Assembly (NCBI RefSeq): GCF_001718415.1
Contig: NZ_CP013378.1
Location: 310,001 to 374,000, forward strand
Length of the DNA: 64,000 bases
Source: Burkholderia pseudomultivorans
GTDB lineage: Bacteria; Pseudomonadota; Gammaproteobacteria; Burkholderiales; Burkholderiaceae
Direction of reading: 5' to 3'
Shown: one piece after another, positions 20,750 through 29,067 of the stretch
Layout of the letters: the number at the start of each line of letters is the position of its first letter
Numbering within the stretch: the stretch's first letter is position 1
Notes under the pieces: generated by a model
What the model was told of the DNA's origin: nothing
The model's input: the letters and a program-made list of their open reading frames with translations, nothing else
The model's database searches: none
Translations under genes and position numbers: made by a program

Positions 20750-20778
20750 TGCATCCGCTTGCGCGCAATCGCCGTAAA
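20750..20778 (+). promoter_or_regulatory. Putative ECF-sigma promoter of the alpha/beta-hydrolase lipoprotein gene
   Basis: TGCATCCG (20750-20757), 15-nt spacer, CGTAAA (20773-20778), about 45 nt before the start codon at 20830. It shares the intergenic region with the oppositely directed promoter at 20667-20695. Confidence 0.72.
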
Positions 20779-20829
20779 CCACAAACCAGGCGGCGGATGC
20801 GGCCGGAATCGTCAGGAATGGGGATATCC

Positions 20830-21789
20830 ATGAACATGAAAGCCGGACTCGTCGTCCTGTCGGTGCTGCTCGCGGCCGGTCTCCTCTCCGCGTGCAGCCC
20901 GGTGCGGCTCCTGAATGCGCTGACGCCGAGCTACACGTTCAGTCTTTTCGCAGGTATCCCGTACGGATCCGGCGAACGCCAGGTGCTCGACGTCTACTTG
21001 CCCACGCGCGTCTTGCATCACTGGCCGGCCGATGCGAGTGCGGGCGCCCCTGTGGTCGTGTTCCTTTACGGCGGAAGCTGGCAGTCCGGCGAGCGCAAGG
21101 ACTATCTGTTCGTGGGCGAGGCGCTCGCGTCGAGGGGCTTTGTTGCCGTCTTGCCCGACTACAGGACGTATCCGGCGACCACCTTTCCCGGTTTCGTCGA
21201 CGATGCGGCGCAGGCGGTGGCGTGGGCACGCGAGCACGCGGTTGCGTTCGGCGGCGATCCACATCGCCTGTTTCTGATGGGGCACTCTGCCGGCGCACAG
21301 ATTGCCGCGTTGCTTGCGACCGACGGCCGCTATCTGGCGGCACAGGAGATGCGCAAGAGCGATATCGCCGGCGTGATCGGCCTGGCCGGGGCTTACGATT
21401 TCCTGCCGCTGCGCGACGCGACGCTTGAAAGGATCTTCCCGGAGGAAGCGCGCGCCGGGAGCCAGCCCATTCGATTCATCCAGGGTACGGAGCCGCCGAT
21501 GTGGCTGGCCGTCGCGGAAAACGACACGGTGGTCGAGCCCGGCAACACGACCCGCTTCGCGCGCGCGCTGCAAGACAAGGGCGATACCGTCGTGGTCATG
21601 CGTTACAGGAACGTGAGCCATGCATCGATCGTCGGTGTGCTGGGCGCGCCGTTGCGAGGCTTGGCGCCAGTGCTCGACGATCTCTCCGCGTTCGTGGATC
21701 GCGTCGCGAATGCGTCGAATGCCGGCGCCACGAGCAGGCAGCCAACATCGCCTGCCGCCGTGGCTCGTTCTTCCGTTGCGGCTCGGTGA
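20830..21789 (+). CDS. Alpha/beta-hydrolase (carboxylesterase-like) lipoprotein
   Basis: 319 residues. A signal sequence ends in the lipobox LLSAC (about residue 19). The esterase core shows VVFLYGGSW (oxyanion region), nucleophile loop GHSAGAQIA, acid in VAENDTVVEPG and His in NVSHASIVG, so the catalytic triad is complete. It is predicted to be a periplasmic or outer-membrane-anchored carboxylesterase of the BD-FAE/arylformamidase-like group with unknown substrate. In-frame ATGs at 20818, 20830 and 20836 are close together; 20830 is chosen as a compromise. The ECF promoter at 20750 suggests stress induction with the photolyase. Confidence 0.82.
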   Translation: MNMKAGLVVLSVLLAAGLLSACSPVRLLNALTPSYTFSLFAGIPYGSGERQVLDVYLPTRVLHHWPADASAGAPVVVFLYGGSWQSGERKDYLFVGEALASRGFVAVLPDYRTYPATTFPGFVDDAAQAVAWAREHAVAFGGDPHRLFLMGHSAGAQIAALLATDGRYLAAQEMRKSDIAGVIGLAGAYDFLPLRDATLERIFPEEARAGSQPIRFIQGTEPPMWLAVAENDTVVEPGNTTRFARALQDKGDTVVVMRYRNVSHASIVGVLGAPLRGLAPVLDDLSAFVDRVANASNAGATSRQPTSPAAVARSSVAAR

Positions 21790-21874
21790 TCGAGGCAAGC
21801 GCCGCATTGCGCGCGAAACAGCATCGCCACCTGCCGTCGTGGGCAGGTCGGAGCAGCCGGCGGCGCGTGCCGCG

Positions 21875-22846
21875 CTACAGCGCCTTCAGTTCCGGCGTCG
21901 TCCCGCCCAATCCCTCTTCGCGAAGAATGACGGCAAGCGCCGTCTCGAGCAATTCGGCCGCCCGGTTCGCTGCGTCTCCAAGGTGGCGGTGCAGCAGCGC
22001 ATCGGCCGGCGATCGAGACACGCATTCGTCGCTGTATCGCTCGAACGCACTGAGCTGCATGATCAATTCGGAGAGATGACGCGGACACTCGCATTTGACG
22101 GTGGTGGACAGGCCGCTGAGCGACGCGAGCGTCGCCTCGTCGAAGCGTCGCCGCGTGCGCAGCCAGAGCCCGCGATCCGCGTCATTCGATTGGCGCGACT
22201 TGACGACGGCTTGCGCCAGTTTCGAAATGATCGATATCGGGTTGGTCTGGCCTTCCGTCGACCGGAACAGCTCGAACCCCGACAGACGCGCCAGCTCGAC
22301 CGCCTCTGCCGTGCCGAACCCGTATACGACGGCCACGGCGTGCGCGTTGAGCTGTTGCGCCACGGCAGCGAGCTGCGAAACGACATCCTCATGGAGCGAC
22401 GTGGTCGTCGCGATGAGGGCATCGACTGACGTACCCGCATGCGCGCTCGTGTCGTCGAGCGAGTCGATTCGCGCGGCGATCCGGATTCCCATTCGCTCTA
22501 TCGCGGATTCCGGAATCGAAAGCGCGCCGACGACCGCGAGGCTCACACTTGCCTCGTGAAACACCGGGTCACGCGTATTCGTCAACGACAACGCCTCGAG
22601 TTCCTCGCGGCTCAGGCTGGCGATCGAGCCGATCGCGTGGCCCTGATTGACGAGCGTTTTCAGCAATCGAATTCGCTGGACGTCGTCGTCCGAGTACAGC
22701 CGTTGTCCGGACGGCGTTTTGGGCGGCGCAACCACGCCATAGCGCCTTTCCCAGATTCTCAGCGTGGCTGCCGGCATGCGCGCCAGGCGCGCGGCCTCGC
22801 CGCTGCGATAGCGATGGGGCGTATCGCGATCCTTGCGAGGGGGCAT
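21875..22846 (-). CDS. MerR-family regulator, LitR-like without a visible B12-binding motif
   Basis: 323 residues. The N-terminal MerR helix-turn-helix YRSGEAARLARMPAATLRIWERRYGVVAPPKTPSGQRLYSDDDVQRI is canonical. The middle domain (LAVVGALSIPESAIERMG ... VDALIATTTSLHEDVV ... AHAVAVVYGFGTAEAVELARLSGFELF) has the layout of the LitR/CarH sensor region, but I see no cobalamin E/D-x-H-x-x-G motif. A C-terminal KCECPRHLSEL segment gives paired cysteines plus His. Class II LitR proteins of pseudomonads similarly lack B12 and act in light responses with a separate photoreceptor. It is divergent from the FeS photolyase gene and has a 46-bp promoter block shared with the paralogue at 29068. Confidence 0.82.
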   Translation of the reverse strand: MPPRKDRDTPHRYRSGEAARLARMPAATLRIWERRYGVVAPPKTPSGQRLYSDDDVQRIRLLKTLVNQGHAIGSIASLSREELEALSLTNTRDPVFHEASVSLAVVGALSIPESAIERMGIRIAARIDSLDDTSAHAGTSVDALIATTTSLHEDVVSQLAAVAQQLNAHAVAVVYGFGTAEAVELARLSGFELFRSTEGQTNPISIISKLAQAVVKSRQSNDADRGLWLRTRRRFDEATLASLSGLSTTVKCECPRHLSELIMQLSAFERYSDECVSRSPADALLHRHLGDAANRAAELLETALAVILREEGLGGTTPELKAL

Positions 22847-22881
22847 CGTTGCTCTCCTGAAGTTGACGTACCGTTGTCTCA

Positions 22882-22927
22882 GGATTGTACGCAGTTTGCG
22901 TGAAATACGAAGCAGGAAAGTGATTCA
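22882..22927 (-). promoter_or_regulatory. Promoter block of the LitR-like gene, conserved upstream of its paralogue
   Basis: This 46-bp segment aligns without gaps to 29918-29963 (33 of 46 identical by my count). On the minus strand it starts TGAATCACTTT and ends with a -10-like TACAAT (22889-22884) about 38 nt upstream of the start codon. The shared sequence suggests self- or cross-regulation by a LitR-like protein. Confidence 0.6.
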
Positions 22928-23120
22928 ATATGCGGATTTTCGTCCGAAAAGGTGGTTCGCGAAGCGCGAGCCGGCTAAAATGCTTGGAAGCGGTACGGCT
23001 CGGTGTTGCGAGGTCGGTCAGGACGCGCGCGGTGCCGCGCGTACGGAGGGGCAAGGTGTTTCGTTCGACGCGCGGGTGTCTCGACAACCCAGGCGGCGAT
23101 CATCAATCGCGAAGCGTCCC

Positions 23121-24650
23121 ATGAAGACTTTAAGGCTTGTCCTCGGCGATCAGCTGGACCCGAATCATCATTGGTTTTCCGATGTCCGGGCCGAAACGAT
23201 CTACGTGCTGATGGAAGTTCGGCAGGAAACCGACTACACGCTCCATCACGCTCAGAAGCTGATTGCGATCTTTGCGGCGATGCGCCGCTTCGCGAGGCTG
23301 TTGCGCGATGCGGGCCATCGCGTGCACTACATCGAGATCGACGACCCGCTCAATCGTCAGGCCATTCCCGCCAACCTGGACAGTGTCGCCGAGCTTCACG
23401 GCGCGGCGTGCATCGAGTATCTGCTGCCGGACGAATGGCGGGTCGACCAGCAGCTGAGCGCCTATGCGGCAGCGGCGAGCGTGCCGGTTCGCGCGGTCGA
23501 TACCGGTCATTTCCATACGACGCGCGACGAGGTCGCGCAAGTGCTCGGAGCGGGCCGATCATGGATCATGGATCGCTTCTACCGGAGCATGCGCGTGCGG
23601 CATCGCGTCTTGCTCGACGGGGAAGGGCGGCCTGCAGGCGGGCAGTGGAACTACGATGCCGAGAACCGCCAGGCGTGGTCCGGCTCGCCCGCGGAACCGG
23701 CCGACTGGCGTCCGCATCACGATCATCGCGCGCTGTGGCAACAGATCGTTGCGGCGGGCGTGCGCAGCTTCGGGGAGCCGTCGGCCGGCGACTTCCGCTG
23801 GCCCGTCGATCGCGCCGAAGCGCTCGCCTGCCTCGACGCCTTCATCCGGGATGCGCTACCGTTTTTCGGGCAGTTCCAGGACGCGATGCACGGGAGCGCG
23901 CGGCGCCTGTTCCACTCGATGCTGTCGTTCGCGCTCAATGTGAAAATGTTGAATCCGCGCGAAGTCGTCGCGCGGGCCGAGCACGCGTATCGCAGCGGCG
24001 CGGCGCCGCTTGCCGCCGTCGAAGGGTTCATCCGGCAGATACTGGGCTGGCGCGAGTTCGTGCGCGGCGTGTACTGGGCACGCATGCCGGGCTATGAAAA
24101 CAGCAACGCGTTCGGTCATCGCCGCCCGTTGCCGCCTTGGTTCTGGGATGGCCGCACGCGCATGGCCTGCATGTCGCACGCGCTGCGGCAGTCGCTCGAA
24201 GACGCGCATGCGCACCACATCCTGCGGCTGATGGTGATCGGCAACTTTGCGCTGCTGGCCGGGCTGGATCCGCACGAGGTGCATGAGTGGTACCTCGGTG
24301 TCTATATCGATGCGTTCGAATGGGTCGAGATGCCGAACACGCTCGGGATGAGTCAATACGCCGACGGCGGGGCAATGGCGACCAAGCCCTACGTTTCCAG
24401 CGCCGCGTACATCCATCGGATGAGCAATTACTGCAAGGGCTGCGCGTACGACCGCAATGCGCGAACCGGCGCGCGCGCATGCCCGTTCAACGCGCTGTAC
24501 TGGGACTTTTTCGACCGGCACCGCGGCGCGCTGCAGCACAACAACCGGCTCGGGATGGTCTATCGGCAGCTCGCGCGCTTTGATGACGCGGCGCTCGAAG
24601 CGATTCGCCTGCAGGCTGACAGCGTGGTGCGGAATCTCGAATCGCTGTAG
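23121..24650 (+). CDS. Iron-sulfur cryptochrome/photolyase (FeS-BCP, CryB/PhrB (6-4) type)
   Basis: 509 residues from MKTLRLVLGDQLDPNHHWF, the standard start for this family of photolyase-related proteins. The C-terminal half carries WREFVRGVYW, NTLGMSQYADGG and KPYVSSAAYIHRMSNYCKGCAYD, and ends with ACPFNALYWDFF. The cysteines in MACMSH, YCKGC and ACPF match the four-cysteine [4Fe-4S] pattern. Relatives repair (6-4) photoproducts or act as blue-light regulators. It is divergent from the LitR-like gene across 274 bp. The upstream frame back to 22833 is not part of the gene. Confidence 0.92.
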   Translation: MKTLRLVLGDQLDPNHHWFSDVRAETIYVLMEVRQETDYTLHHAQKLIAIFAAMRRFARLLRDAGHRVHYIEIDDPLNRQAIPANLDSVAELHGAACIEYLLPDEWRVDQQLSAYAAAASVPVRAVDTGHFHTTRDEVAQVLGAGRSWIMDRFYRSMRVRHRVLLDGEGRPAGGQWNYDAENRQAWSGSPAEPADWRPHHDHRALWQQIVAAGVRSFGEPSAGDFRWPVDRAEALACLDAFIRDALPFFGQFQDAMHGSARRLFHSMLSFALNVKMLNPREVVARAEHAYRSGAAPLAAVEGFIRQILGWREFVRGVYWARMPGYENSNAFGHRRPLPPWFWDGRTRMACMSHALRQSLEDAHAHHILRLMVIGNFALLAGLDPHEVHEWYLGVYIDAFEWVEMPNTLGMSQYADGGAMATKPYVSSAAYIHRMSNYCKGCAYDRNARTGARACPFNALYWDFFDRHRGALQHNNRLGMVYRQLARFDDAALEAIRLQADSVVRNLESL

Positions 24651-24676
24651 GCCGTTCCGTCATCGGCCGCCGCCGT

Positions 24677-25690
24677 TCAGTGCGTGATCAGGGTGTCGGC
24701 CACCGCGCCGCCGAGGTCGGTGCCGCTGAGCCACGCGCCTTCGATCTTGCCGCCGCCCAGCCAGTCGCCGCACAGTCCGATGCGCGGGCCAGCCCGCCAC
24801 GCAAAGCGGCCGGGAGTCGCGACAGACGACGGCGCCGGCTCGGCATAGCGCCAGCGATGGGCGGTTGCCGTGTCGGCGGTGGCGCCCACGATGTCCCGAA
24901 AGGCGTCCAGCAGCGTGCGCGTTATCTGCTCGGGCGGCGCCTCCAGATGAGCCTGGCTCCAGTCGGGTGTCGCGTGCAGCACCCACGTGCTCGCGCCGGT
25001 GCGCCCGGGCTTGGACGTGTCATGGGCGATCCAGCCAAGCGGACCGGAATTGACGAATGCGGCGTCGAATCCCGGGTTCGGCAAATGGCCGCACTGCGCC
25101 ATCACGGCCCAGGCCGGGCGCATCCCGGTACGCTGGGCAATCACCGCGAGACCCGGTTCGGCGCGCTGCAGGAGCGGGACGGCCTGCGGCGCCGGAACCG
25201 CGACGATGACGACGTCGTGACGCGCGTCCAGCGCACGATGCTCGGACGAGATCAGTCGCCAGCCATGTTCGTCTCGCATCAACCCCGTGATCGTCGTCTC
25301 GGGCACCGTTTCGATTCCGGCCGACAGATGGCGCGCCGGCGCAGTCATGCCCGGCACGCCGACAAATCGCTGAGCTGGCGCGAGCAGTGCCCGCGGCCAG
25401 CGTGAGCCGATCGATGCGACGCGCGCGGCCCACGGGGCGGCAGCGCCGCCGGCGACCCATCGCGATATTTCGGCGACGAATGCCGGATGTTGCGCGGTGA
25501 AATACTGCGCGCCGTGATCGGCCTGCCAGCCGTCCGCGCGGCGCGTGCTCATGCGCCCGCCCACGCCACGGCTTTTCTCGTACACCGTCACTCGGTGGCC
25601 CGCATCGGAGAGGACGCGTGCGCAGGCCAGTCCGGCGATTCCCGCGCCGACGATCGCGATGTTGGCGGGCGAATCGGAAAATGAAGTCAT
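24677..25690 (-). CDS. NAD(P)/FAD-dependent oxidoreductase (RenS-like flavoprotein)
   Basis: 337 residues. The N-terminal dinucleotide-binding IAIVGAGIAGLACARVLSDAGHRVTVYEKSRGVGGRMSTRR binds FAD. WQADHGAQYFTAQHP and the C-terminal GLCGDWLGGGKIEGAWLSG fit the amine-oxidase-like RenS family. The substrate is unknown. Relatives accompany photolyases in proteobacterial light-stress loci. It is divergent from the SDR gene over a repeat-rich intergenic region, and its 3' end converges with the FeS photolyase gene 26 nt away. Confidence 0.85.
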   Translation of the reverse strand: MTSFSDSPANIAIVGAGIAGLACARVLSDAGHRVTVYEKSRGVGGRMSTRRADGWQADHGAQYFTAQHPAFVAEISRWVAGGAAAPWAARVASIGSRWPRALLAPAQRFVGVPGMTAPARHLSAGIETVPETTITGLMRDEHGWRLISSEHRALDARHDVVIVAVPAPQAVPLLQRAEPGLAVIAQRTGMRPAWAVMAQCGHLPNPGFDAAFVNSGPLGWIAHDTSKPGRTGASTWVLHATPDWSQAHLEAPPEQITRTLLDAFRDIVGATADTATAHRWRYAEPAPSSVATPGRFAWRAGPRIGLCGDWLGGGKIEGAWLSGTDLGGAVADTLITH

Positions 25691-25986
25691 CTGATTCGTC
25701 TTAAAAAATGCAGAAAATTGCGCTAATTCTTAGCGCTCATAGTGAATTCTATGTCACGATCGGGCATATGAAGCCGATATTTGTGACATGTGACACGTGG
25801 ATTTTGAGTCGTTAAGTCATCATGAGTCGTTATATCGCTTCATCCTGCCGGGAATCGGCATAGAATAGAAACTGTGAACAAACGGCATGTCGCGGCCCGG
25901 CTGCGCATCGTGCGGCGGTCGTCGAGCGCCGCGCGCGCAGGAGCCGGAGTCCCCGCGCGGGAAGGGTGCTTGCAACAGGAGTCGTC
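25691..25986. promoter_or_regulatory. Divergent regulatory region between the flavoprotein and SDR genes, rich in short repeats
   Basis: AT-rich compared with its surroundings. GCGCTAA-TTC-TTAGCGC (25720-25736) is a perfect inverted repeat. TGTGACA occurs in tandem (25782-25795), with a reverse ATGTCAC at 25751-25757. TGAGTCGTTA occurs at 25805-25814 and 25823-25832, an 18-bp period. CATAGAAT hexamer-like -10 candidates face both ways. There is no perfect ECF box; TTCATCCT at about 25848 is only a weak resemblance. These look like operators for a regulator encoded nearby. Confidence 0.55.
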
Positions 25987-26739
25987 ATGGCTTTTGTCTG
26001 GATTTGCGGGGCAACGGGAGCCGTCGGCAGCGCACTTGCGCGCCGGCTGGACGCCAAGGGCGTTTCAGTGGTGCTCACAGCCCGACACGCTGATAGTCTC
26101 GGCGCCCTTGCCGACACGATGTCGCGCGAGCGTGTGGTCGTTGCGCCCGCCGACGCGACTGATGCGGCGGCGCTCGATCGGGCGCTCGAGGCAGGCGTCG
26201 AGCGATTCGGTGTGCCGGACGGGCTTGCGCATTGCATCGGCTCGATCGTCGTCAAGCCGATGCATTCGACTTCGGATTCCGAACTGCATGACGCGTTCGC
26301 GGCGAATTACTTTTCGGCATGGAACGCATTGCGCGCGTTCGTCCGCATGTTGCTCGCCGCTCAGGCCGGGGGCAGTGCGGTGCTGTTCGGCAGTGTCGCG
26401 TCGAGAACCGGGTTCCCGAACCATGAAGCCATCGCCAGCGCGAAAGCCGCGGTTGGCGCGCTCGCGCAGGTGGCGGCCGCCACCTACGCGGCGCGCGGGA
26501 TTCGCGTCAACTGCATTCATCCCGGCCTGATCGTCTCGGCGATGTCCGCGCGTCTGACGAGTGCGCCGCAGGTCGCGAAGCGCCTCGCGGACGCCAATCC
26601 GCTCGGACGACTCGGCGTCGGCGACGATCCCGCCGCGCTTGCGGCGTTCCTGTTGAGCGCCGATGCGTCATGGGTGACCGGCCAGCAGTTCGGCGTCGAT
26701 GGCGGCCAGGGTGCGCTGATCGTCTCGCCGAGGTCGTGA
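25987..26739 (+). CDS. SDR-family protein lacking the catalytic tyrosine
   Basis: 250 residues. A Rossmann start with CGATGAVGSALARRLDAKG, Ser in FGSVASRTG and IRVNCIHPG mark a short-chain dehydrogenase/reductase. At the active-site position the usual Y-x-x-x-K reads I-A-S-A-K (NHEAIASAK), so the tyrosine is missing while lysine is kept; a group of SDRs shares this NHEAIA pattern. CAGGAG lies before the ATG at 25987. It overlaps nothing and is followed 2 nt later by the DUF3429 gene, so the two are co-transcribed. The reaction is unknown. Confidence 0.85.
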   Translation: MAFVWICGATGAVGSALARRLDAKGVSVVLTARHADSLGALADTMSRERVVVAPADATDAAALDRALEAGVERFGVPDGLAHCIGSIVVKPMHSTSDSELHDAFAANYFSAWNALRAFVRMLLAAQAGGSAVLFGSVASRTGFPNHEAIASAKAAVGALAQVAAATYAARGIRVNCIHPGLIVSAMSARLTSAPQVAKRLADANPLGRLGVGDDPAALAAFLLSADASWVTGQQFGVDGGQGALIVSPRS

Positions 26740-26741
26740 TC

Positions 26742-27193
26742 ATGCGTGCGGCGCTGCATCGCTACCGCGTTCCCGCAGCGTTGGCGCTGGCCGGCCTGGC
26801 GCCGTTCGTCGCGCTGTCGTGGCTGAGTGTCCACGCGTCGGCTGCCAATGACGATTACGTGCACGCGCTGCTGAACTACGCCGCGTGTATCGCGTCGTTC
26901 GTCGGGGCCGTGCATTGGGGTGTCGCGCTGCGCGCATCCGAGTCGCCGCCCCGCCAGCGCATTCTTTACGGATGGAGCGTGATCCCCGCATTGATGGCGT
27001 GGGCCGTGCTCATGTGCCGGGCATCGGCGCGCGGCTCACGGCAATGGCGATCGTGCTTGTCGCCTGCGCGGCCGTCGACGGCGTGCTGTGGAGAAAGGAT
27101 TTCGTTCCGGCTTGGTATTTCGCGTTGCGGTGCCTGTTGACGAGTGTGGCAAGTCTCTCGCTGCTGGCCGCCGCGCCTTCGATGAACGGTTGA
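26742..27193 (+). pseudogene. DUF3429 membrane protein gene with a frameshift
   Basis: The ATG at 26742 starts MRAALHRYRVPAALALAGLAPFVAL..., with helices through VGAVHWGVAL and GWSVIPALMAWAVLM, all DUF3429 features. At about 27012 the expected sequence moves to another frame, continuing PGIGARLTAMAIVLVACAAVDGVLWRKDFVPAWYFALRCLLTSVASLSL and ending at 27193. One missing base explains it. In the original frame translation ends at 27140 with unrelated residues. It is either a true mutation or a sequencing error. It lies 2 nt after the SDR gene. Confidence 0.75.
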
Positions 27194-27320
27194 TCCGAAT
27201 CCCTCCGGGGCGACGTCCTGAACAGCTCGCCGACCCGAGTGCCGGAGCATCGAATTCGGGGGGGCATCACGATGAAATATCGCAGGCCCGCGGCGGCGAT
27301 GCTGTCGCCTCTCCATCGAG

Positions 27321-27419
27321 TCAGCGGCGCGCTGCCGCCGCCGCTGCAAATGCCGATTCAACGGCGCGCGGTTCGACTCGCGCAGCGCGATCGAACCGCG
27401 AGGTGATTCGCGCGCTCAT
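27321..27419 (-). pseudogene. Eroded anti-sigma factor gene (start only)
   Basis: An ATG overlaps the stop of the ECF sigma gene (ATGA), exactly as the intact anti-sigma gene does at 38139. Only 32 codons follow (MSARITSRFDRAARVEPRAVES...), with no anti-sigma features. I read it as the remnant of a deleted partner, though a chance ORF is possible. Confidence 0.4.
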
Positions 27420-28120
27420 TGCTCGAGATACACCTTGAGTCGCATCAGGCTGCGGCGAATCCAGCTCTTCATCGTGCCGAGCGGCACCTGCATGCGTTCG
27501 GCCAGCTCCGCGTACGACGCGCCGCCATGAAACGCTTCCCGCAGCACATAGGCCTGCCGTTCGCCCAGATGCGCGAGCCCGCGCTCCAGACGCAGGCGCT
27601 CCTGGCTCGCCTGCGCGCCGAGATCGGGCGTCGGGTTTTCGTCGGGGATCGACATCGCCAGTTCGTCGTCGAGCGGAACCTCGCGGTGCTGCCTGATCCG
27701 GTCGATGGTCCGATTGCGTGCGAGCGTCATCAGCCATGTCATCGCCGTGCCGCGTCCGGCGTCGAATGAATCGGCGCGACGCCACGCCGTCGTGAACACG
27801 TCCTGAAGCAGGTCTTCCGCTTCGTGGCGGTCGCGGATCATCCGGACGATCACGCCGTACAGCCGCGCCGCCGTCGATCGATACAACTGCGCGAACGCGT
27901 GCTCGTCGCCGGCGGCGACGCGAGACAGCAATTGGTCGAGTTCCGCATGCGCGTCGGGTGCTTCGTCGGGCTGAACGACCGCATCGGCGGTGAATTCGGT
28001 TCTGCCGCCCGGGCGCGACCTCCCGCGGGACGCGTCCCGGCGTTGCTGCCTGCCTGAATGCAGCTTCGTCGATCGACCCTTGCCGGACGACGGGCGGAGC
28101 GAATCGTGCGAGCAGTTCAT
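27416..28120 (-). CDS. ECF RNA polymerase sigma factor, SigK/ECF19-like (first of two)
   Basis: 234 residues from MNCSHDSLRPSSG with GGAG upstream. Region 2 reads HAFAQLYRSTAARLYGVIVRMIRDRHEAEDLLQDVFTTAWRR...MTWLMTLARNRTIDRIRQHR. Region 4 reads RQAYVLREAFHGGASYAELAERMQVPLGTMKSWIRRSLMRLKVYLEQ. It is strongly similar to the second ECF factor at 38136. It starts 116 nt after the folE stop in the same direction. Its anti-sigma position holds only a 32-codon remnant, so activity may be controlled transcriptionally through the LitR-like locus. Confidence 0.9.
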   Translation of the reverse strand: MNCSHDSLRPSSGKGRSTKLHSGRQQRRDASRGRSRPGGRTEFTADAVVQPDEAPDAHAELDQLLSRVAAGDEHAFAQLYRSTAARLYGVIVRMIRDRHEAEDLLQDVFTTAWRRADSFDAGRGTAMTWLMTLARNRTIDRIRQHREVPLDDELAMSIPDENPTPDLGAQASQERLRLERGLAHLGERQAYVLREAFHGGASYAELAERMQVPLGTMKSWIRRSLMRLKVYLEQ

Positions 28121-28236
28121 CGGGAACTCCGTATGGCTTTGCGCTTCGCGCTGTTGCGCGCCCGCGGTGACGAGCGGGCGCGGCTCATGGCCGGGCACGG
28201 TGCCATCGCATTCGTCGCGAATGCCTGTCGCGCGCA

Positions 28237-28968
28237 TTACGCATTCTTTCCGGACAACAAGGCGAGAAACTCTCGGCGAAGCGATGCGTCCGCGAGAAAT
28301 TTCCCGCGCATCACGCTGTTGGTCATTTTTGCCTGGTCGTCCTTGGTGCCGCGCCAATGCATGCAGAAGTGCTCGGCCTCGAGTACGACGGCAAGGCCGT
28401 CGGGCGAGATGCGCGATTCGAGGAGATCGGCGATCTGCTTGACCGCTTCTTCCTGGATCTGCGGGCGCGTCATGACCCAGTTCACGAGCCTTCCGTACTT
28501 CGACAGGCCGATCAGATTCGACGCGGCGCTCGGCAGCACGCCGATCCAGATGCGACCCATGATCGGGCAGAGATGATGCGAGCAGGCGCTGCGCACGCGC
28601 AGCGGCCCGACGATCAGCAACTCGTCCAGCCGCTCGACGTTCGGGAATTCGGTGACGGACGGCGCCGCGTCGTAGCGGCCCGCGAACACTTCGCGGATGA
28701 ACATCTTCGCGACGCGCCGCGAGGTCTCCCGGGTGTTGTGGTCGTTGTCGACATCGATCACGAGCGAGCGCAGCACCGCTTCCATTCCCTGCGCAACTTC
28801 GTTCTGCAACGCATCGAGTTCGCCGTCGCGCAGGTGCGCGGCGATGTTGTCGTTCGCATGGAAGCGCGCGCCCGCGTTCTCGAGCCGACGACGGATGATG
28901 TGCGACAGAGGAATGCCCTCGTCGATCGCGGTCAAGGTGTGTTCGGGAGCGTCGATCAGATTGCCCAT
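28237..28968 (-). CDS. folE: GTP cyclohydrolase I
   Basis: 243 residues. Zinc ligands are Cys in RSACSHHLCPIMG and Cys in AEHFCMHWRG; SKYGRLVNWVMTRPQIQEE and the HNTRETSRRVAKMF region are family features. It converts GTP to dihydroneopterin triphosphate, the first step to folate and tetrahydrobiopterin-like pterins. In a photolyase cluster it may supply the pterin (MTHF-type) antenna for photolyases or meet stress demand; that link is inference. It is transcribed with the upstream LitR-like paralogue and downstream ECF sigma gene. Confidence 0.93.
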   Translation of the reverse strand: MGNLIDAPEHTLTAIDEGIPLSHIIRRRLENAGARFHANDNIAAHLRDGELDALQNEVAQGMEAVLRSLVIDVDNDHNTRETSRRVAKMFIREVFAGRYDAAPSVTEFPNVERLDELLIVGPLRVRSACSHHLCPIMGRIWIGVLPSAASNLIGLSKYGRLVNWVMTRPQIQEEAVKQIADLLESRISPDGLAVVLEAEHFCMHWRGTKDDQAKMTNSVMRGKFLADASLRREFLALLSGKNA

Positions 28969-29067
28969 GTCGGTTCGTTTCTCGAGGTTAGGGGGTCATG
29001 CGATGGATCGCGACAGAGGCGATGATTTGCCTGTGTTTCTTGGATAAAAACCGGGCGAACGCCGCCG

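Noticed and set aside
21875-22846. B12-binding photoreceptor of the CarH type
   Set aside because: The MerR HTH is present, but I do not see the cobalamin-binding E/D-x-H-x-x-G pattern, so direct AdoB12 light sensing is not supported.
25840-25872. Eighth ECF promoter upstream of the SDR gene (TTCATCCT...)
   Set aside because: The -35 matches only partly and the -10 reads AGAATA instead of CGTA(T/A), so I did not count it.
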